A DNA stretch of 45,606 nucleotides, taken from positions 1 to 45,606 of the forward strand of contig NZ_JADEXU010000056.1 in NCBI RefSeq assembly GCF_015206895.1. The letters are read 5' to 3'. The notes under the pieces are model-generated. The model had not been told where the DNA came from. It made no database searches and saw only the letters and a list, made by a program, of their open reading frames with translations. This stretch comes from Nostoc sp. LEGE 12450 (GTDB lineage: Bacteria > Cyanobacteriota > Cyanobacteriia > Cyanobacteriales > Nostocaceae). The translations under genes were made by a program, and so were the position numbers. Shown here in pieces: positions 44,221-45,606 of this stretch; positions within the stretch are counted from its first letter, which is position 1, and every line of letters begins with the position of its first letter.

Positions 44221-45561
44221 CTAAAAAATGAAAATGACTTGTAATTCTAACTCTTTATTCTGAATAGTAATCTTAATTTGTCTGATAAATTCTCGAAAGT
44301 AAAATCGTCGCTCTGTTTCCGACAAATCTAACCAAAATTGGGGTATTGAAACAGCTTGAGCAACAGAACGCAAATTAACTGGGGGAAGAGTCGCCAACTT
44401 TGCTTCAAGTGCAGAAATTTCTGTGCGGAGTTTATAAGCCCTTAGCTTTGCTGTTTCAACATCTAAAATTCCAGTTTCGATTAAAGCAGGTAACTGAGCA
44501 AGTATTTCTTGCTGACGAGCGATCGCTTGCCCTAAATTATTCTTAACTGCATCCAATTGGGGAAAATTCACGCCCGCGACAGCTAAGGGTAAGTCACGGC
44601 AAACCGTTTCAATTGTTTGTTCCAAAACTTCTTGGTAGGAAATAGCCTTACACTTGGGGCGTTGAGGACAGCTAGTAGAACGCAAATAAAGATACTCCTT
44701 ATCTTGGTTGCGTTGGGTGACACGAGTAACTGTCAAATGTGACTGACACTCAGCACAGACAACCAACCCAGCTAAAGAACGCCTAGCACTAGCAGTTCGG
44801 GATGGTAAACGGCTATTACGGCGTAAAAGTCGGTCAACTTGGGCTGCTTCTTCTTTAGAAATTATCGGAATATGTGTATTAGAGATAATTTCACCATTTT
44901 GGTAGGCTGTATTGCCGCGATAAACTGGATTAGTCAGCCAGCGTCGCCCAGTTGTGACAGAGATTTTTTTGCCGTATTTTTTCGCCAAGTAACGAACCGA
45001 ACCCCGCAGGGAACCGTAGAGTAAAAAGTGTTCAAAAAAATCTTTGACTACTGGTGAAGTACTGCGATCAACAGTATATTTTCCCTTACCTCTGCGATAG
45101 CCGTAGGGAACTTTACCGGGTGGCGGCGCAACCTCAAGACGATTACGGGCGTGTCCTTGACGGATGCGACGACTACGTTGTTGACGCTGGATTGCATTTA
45201 GCAAATTCAGCAAATCAGCACCCAAAGGGTAATTTTCGGAAGTATAGGGCTGTTCTGTAGCGATAATCGCTACTCCCATCGCTTCGAGTTTATGCAAGCG
45301 ATCGCTAATTTCCTCCACAGTATCCCCTAATTCTTCCAGTCGCCGAATCAAAAGATAATCTGCTGGTTCAGTTTCGCAATCGGTAAATAATTGTTGTAAT
45401 TGCGATCGCGTAGCGTGTCCAAAGGACTCTCGCGTAGTCTGTCCAGAAGACTCTGGCTTACCCAAATCTTCATAAACCCGATCCACCTCCCATCCCCAAT
45501 CAGCTTGATCGGGAGAAGATTCTAATAGGGGATTGGTGTAAGAGTAAGCAATTATTTTCAT
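44221..45561 (-). CDS. Serine-recombinase-like protein with degenerate active site
   Basis: 446-residue protein with large serine recombinase architecture. It has an N-terminal resolvase-like domain (to ~130), a Recombinase domain (PPPGKVPYGYRRGKGKY to ~250), a zinc ribbon (CAECQSHL with CPQRPKC) and a C-terminal coiled coil. Against gamma-delta resolvase, the YARVS catalytic block reads AYSYTNP, with Tyr for Arg8 and Asn for Ser10. The LDRLGR block reads LEELGD, so Asp67, Arg68 and Arg71 are all changed. It is therefore probably not a strand-exchange enzyme, though the fold and DNA-binding parts are intact; a structural or regulatory DNA-binding role is possible. Residues ~36-52 come from a tandem repeat insertion. 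No flanking att sites or cargo were recognised. Confidence 0.82.
   Translation of the reverse strand: MKIIAYSYTNPLLESSPDQADWGWEVDRVYEDLGKPESSGQTTRESFGHATRSQLQQLFTDCETEPADYLLIRRLEELGDTVEEISDRLHKLEAMGVAIIATEQPYTSENYPLGADLLNLLNAIQRQQRSRRIRQGHARNRLEVAPPPGKVPYGYRRGKGKYTVDRSTSPVVKDFFEHFLLYGSLRGSVRYLAKKYGKKISVTTGRRWLTNPVYRGNTAYQNGEIISNTHIPIISKEEAAQVDRLLRRNSRLPSRTASARRSLAGLVVCAECQSHLTVTRVTQRNQDKEYLYLRSTSCPQRPKCKAISYQEVLEQTIETVCRDLPLAVAGVNFPQLDAVKNNLGQAIARQQEILAQLPALIETGILDVETAKLRAYKLRTEISALEAKLATLPPVNLRSVAQAVSIPQFWLDLSETERRFYFREFIRQIKITIQNKELELQVIFIF
45408..45455. repeat. Tandem 24-bp repeat inside the recombinase gene
   Basis: Two units, GCGTAGCGTGTCCAAAGGAC.. (45408-45431) and GCGTAGTCTGTCCAGAAGAC.. 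(45432-45455), in frame, encode PESSGQTTRESFGHAT. The sequence type is a dispersed repeat of heterocystous cyanobacteria. Confidence 0.75.
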
Positions 45562-45585
45562 TTGTCATTTGTCATTTGTCATTGG
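45561..45585. repeat. ATTTGTC heptamer tandem repeat upstream of the recombinase gene
   Basis: TTTGTCATTTGTCATTTGTC then ATTGGTCA, about three to four heptamers, directly upstream of (and touching) the start codon on the minus strand. STRR-type sequence; it may replace a normal ribosome-binding site. Confidence 0.75.
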
Positions 45586-45606
45586 TCAATAATCAATAAA
45601 TAGTTC

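Overview
The window looks like chromosomal DNA from a filamentous, probably heterocyst-forming cyanobacterium (Nostoc/Anabaena/Calothrix type). The evidence is the many HIP1 octamers (GCGATCGC), short tandem heptamer repeats (GGGAATT- and CCCAATG-type), palindromic repeats of the GAGACGCGAT..ATCGCGTCTC type, and the gene content: a Mg-chelatase H-type protein, a bluetail/RTX surface protein, and a subtype I-D CRISPR-Cas locus with a WYL regulator. I saw no rRNA or tRNA gene. The species cannot be named from the sequence alone.

Layout. 1-7 kb, all minus strand: a CPA2/KefB-type cation:H+ antiporter, a DHRS1-like short-chain dehydrogenase, an amidase_3 peptidoglycan hydrolase with two PG-binding domains, and a YD-repeat/RTX/bluetail surface protein. 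7.5-18.6 kb, plus strand: a 1252-residue Mg/Co-chelatase H-subunit homologue, then a 2198-residue soluble hybrid histidine kinase built on about 27 HAMP modules. 18.9-20.8 kb, minus strand: asparagine synthetase (asnB). 21.0-34.7 kb: a complete subtype I-D CRISPR-Cas locus. 35.3-37.8 kb: an APH-fold kinase next to a HopA1-family protein, the enzyme pairing seen in class V lanthipeptide and thioamitide dehydration. 37.9-43.2 kb: exonuclease III, a GT4 glycosyltransferase, a small zinc-ribbon protein, a zinc alcohol dehydrogenase and a GT39-type membrane glycosyltransferase. 44.2-45.6 kb: a serine-recombinase-like protein whose catalytic positions look substituted.

How the CRISPR locus is arranged. 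One minus-strand gene train runs cas3', a DUF433 gene, cas10d (with a well-placed internal start for the small subunit Cas11d), csc2, csc1, a 2OG-Fe(II) oxygenase gene, cas6, cas4, cas1 and cas2. The leader and an array of 14 repeats and 13 spacers follow, apparently transcribed on the same strand. A RHH-WYL regulator gene diverges from cas3'. The shared intergenic region carries three evenly spaced hairpin/dyad elements with compensatory changes. The oxygenase and DUF433 genes are not standard I-D components.

A second theme is repeat invasion of coding sequence. Dispersed or heptamer repeats sit in frame inside the chelatase gene (three places), the HAMP kinase linker, cas6 (two places) and the serine recombinase, and none of them breaks the reading frame.
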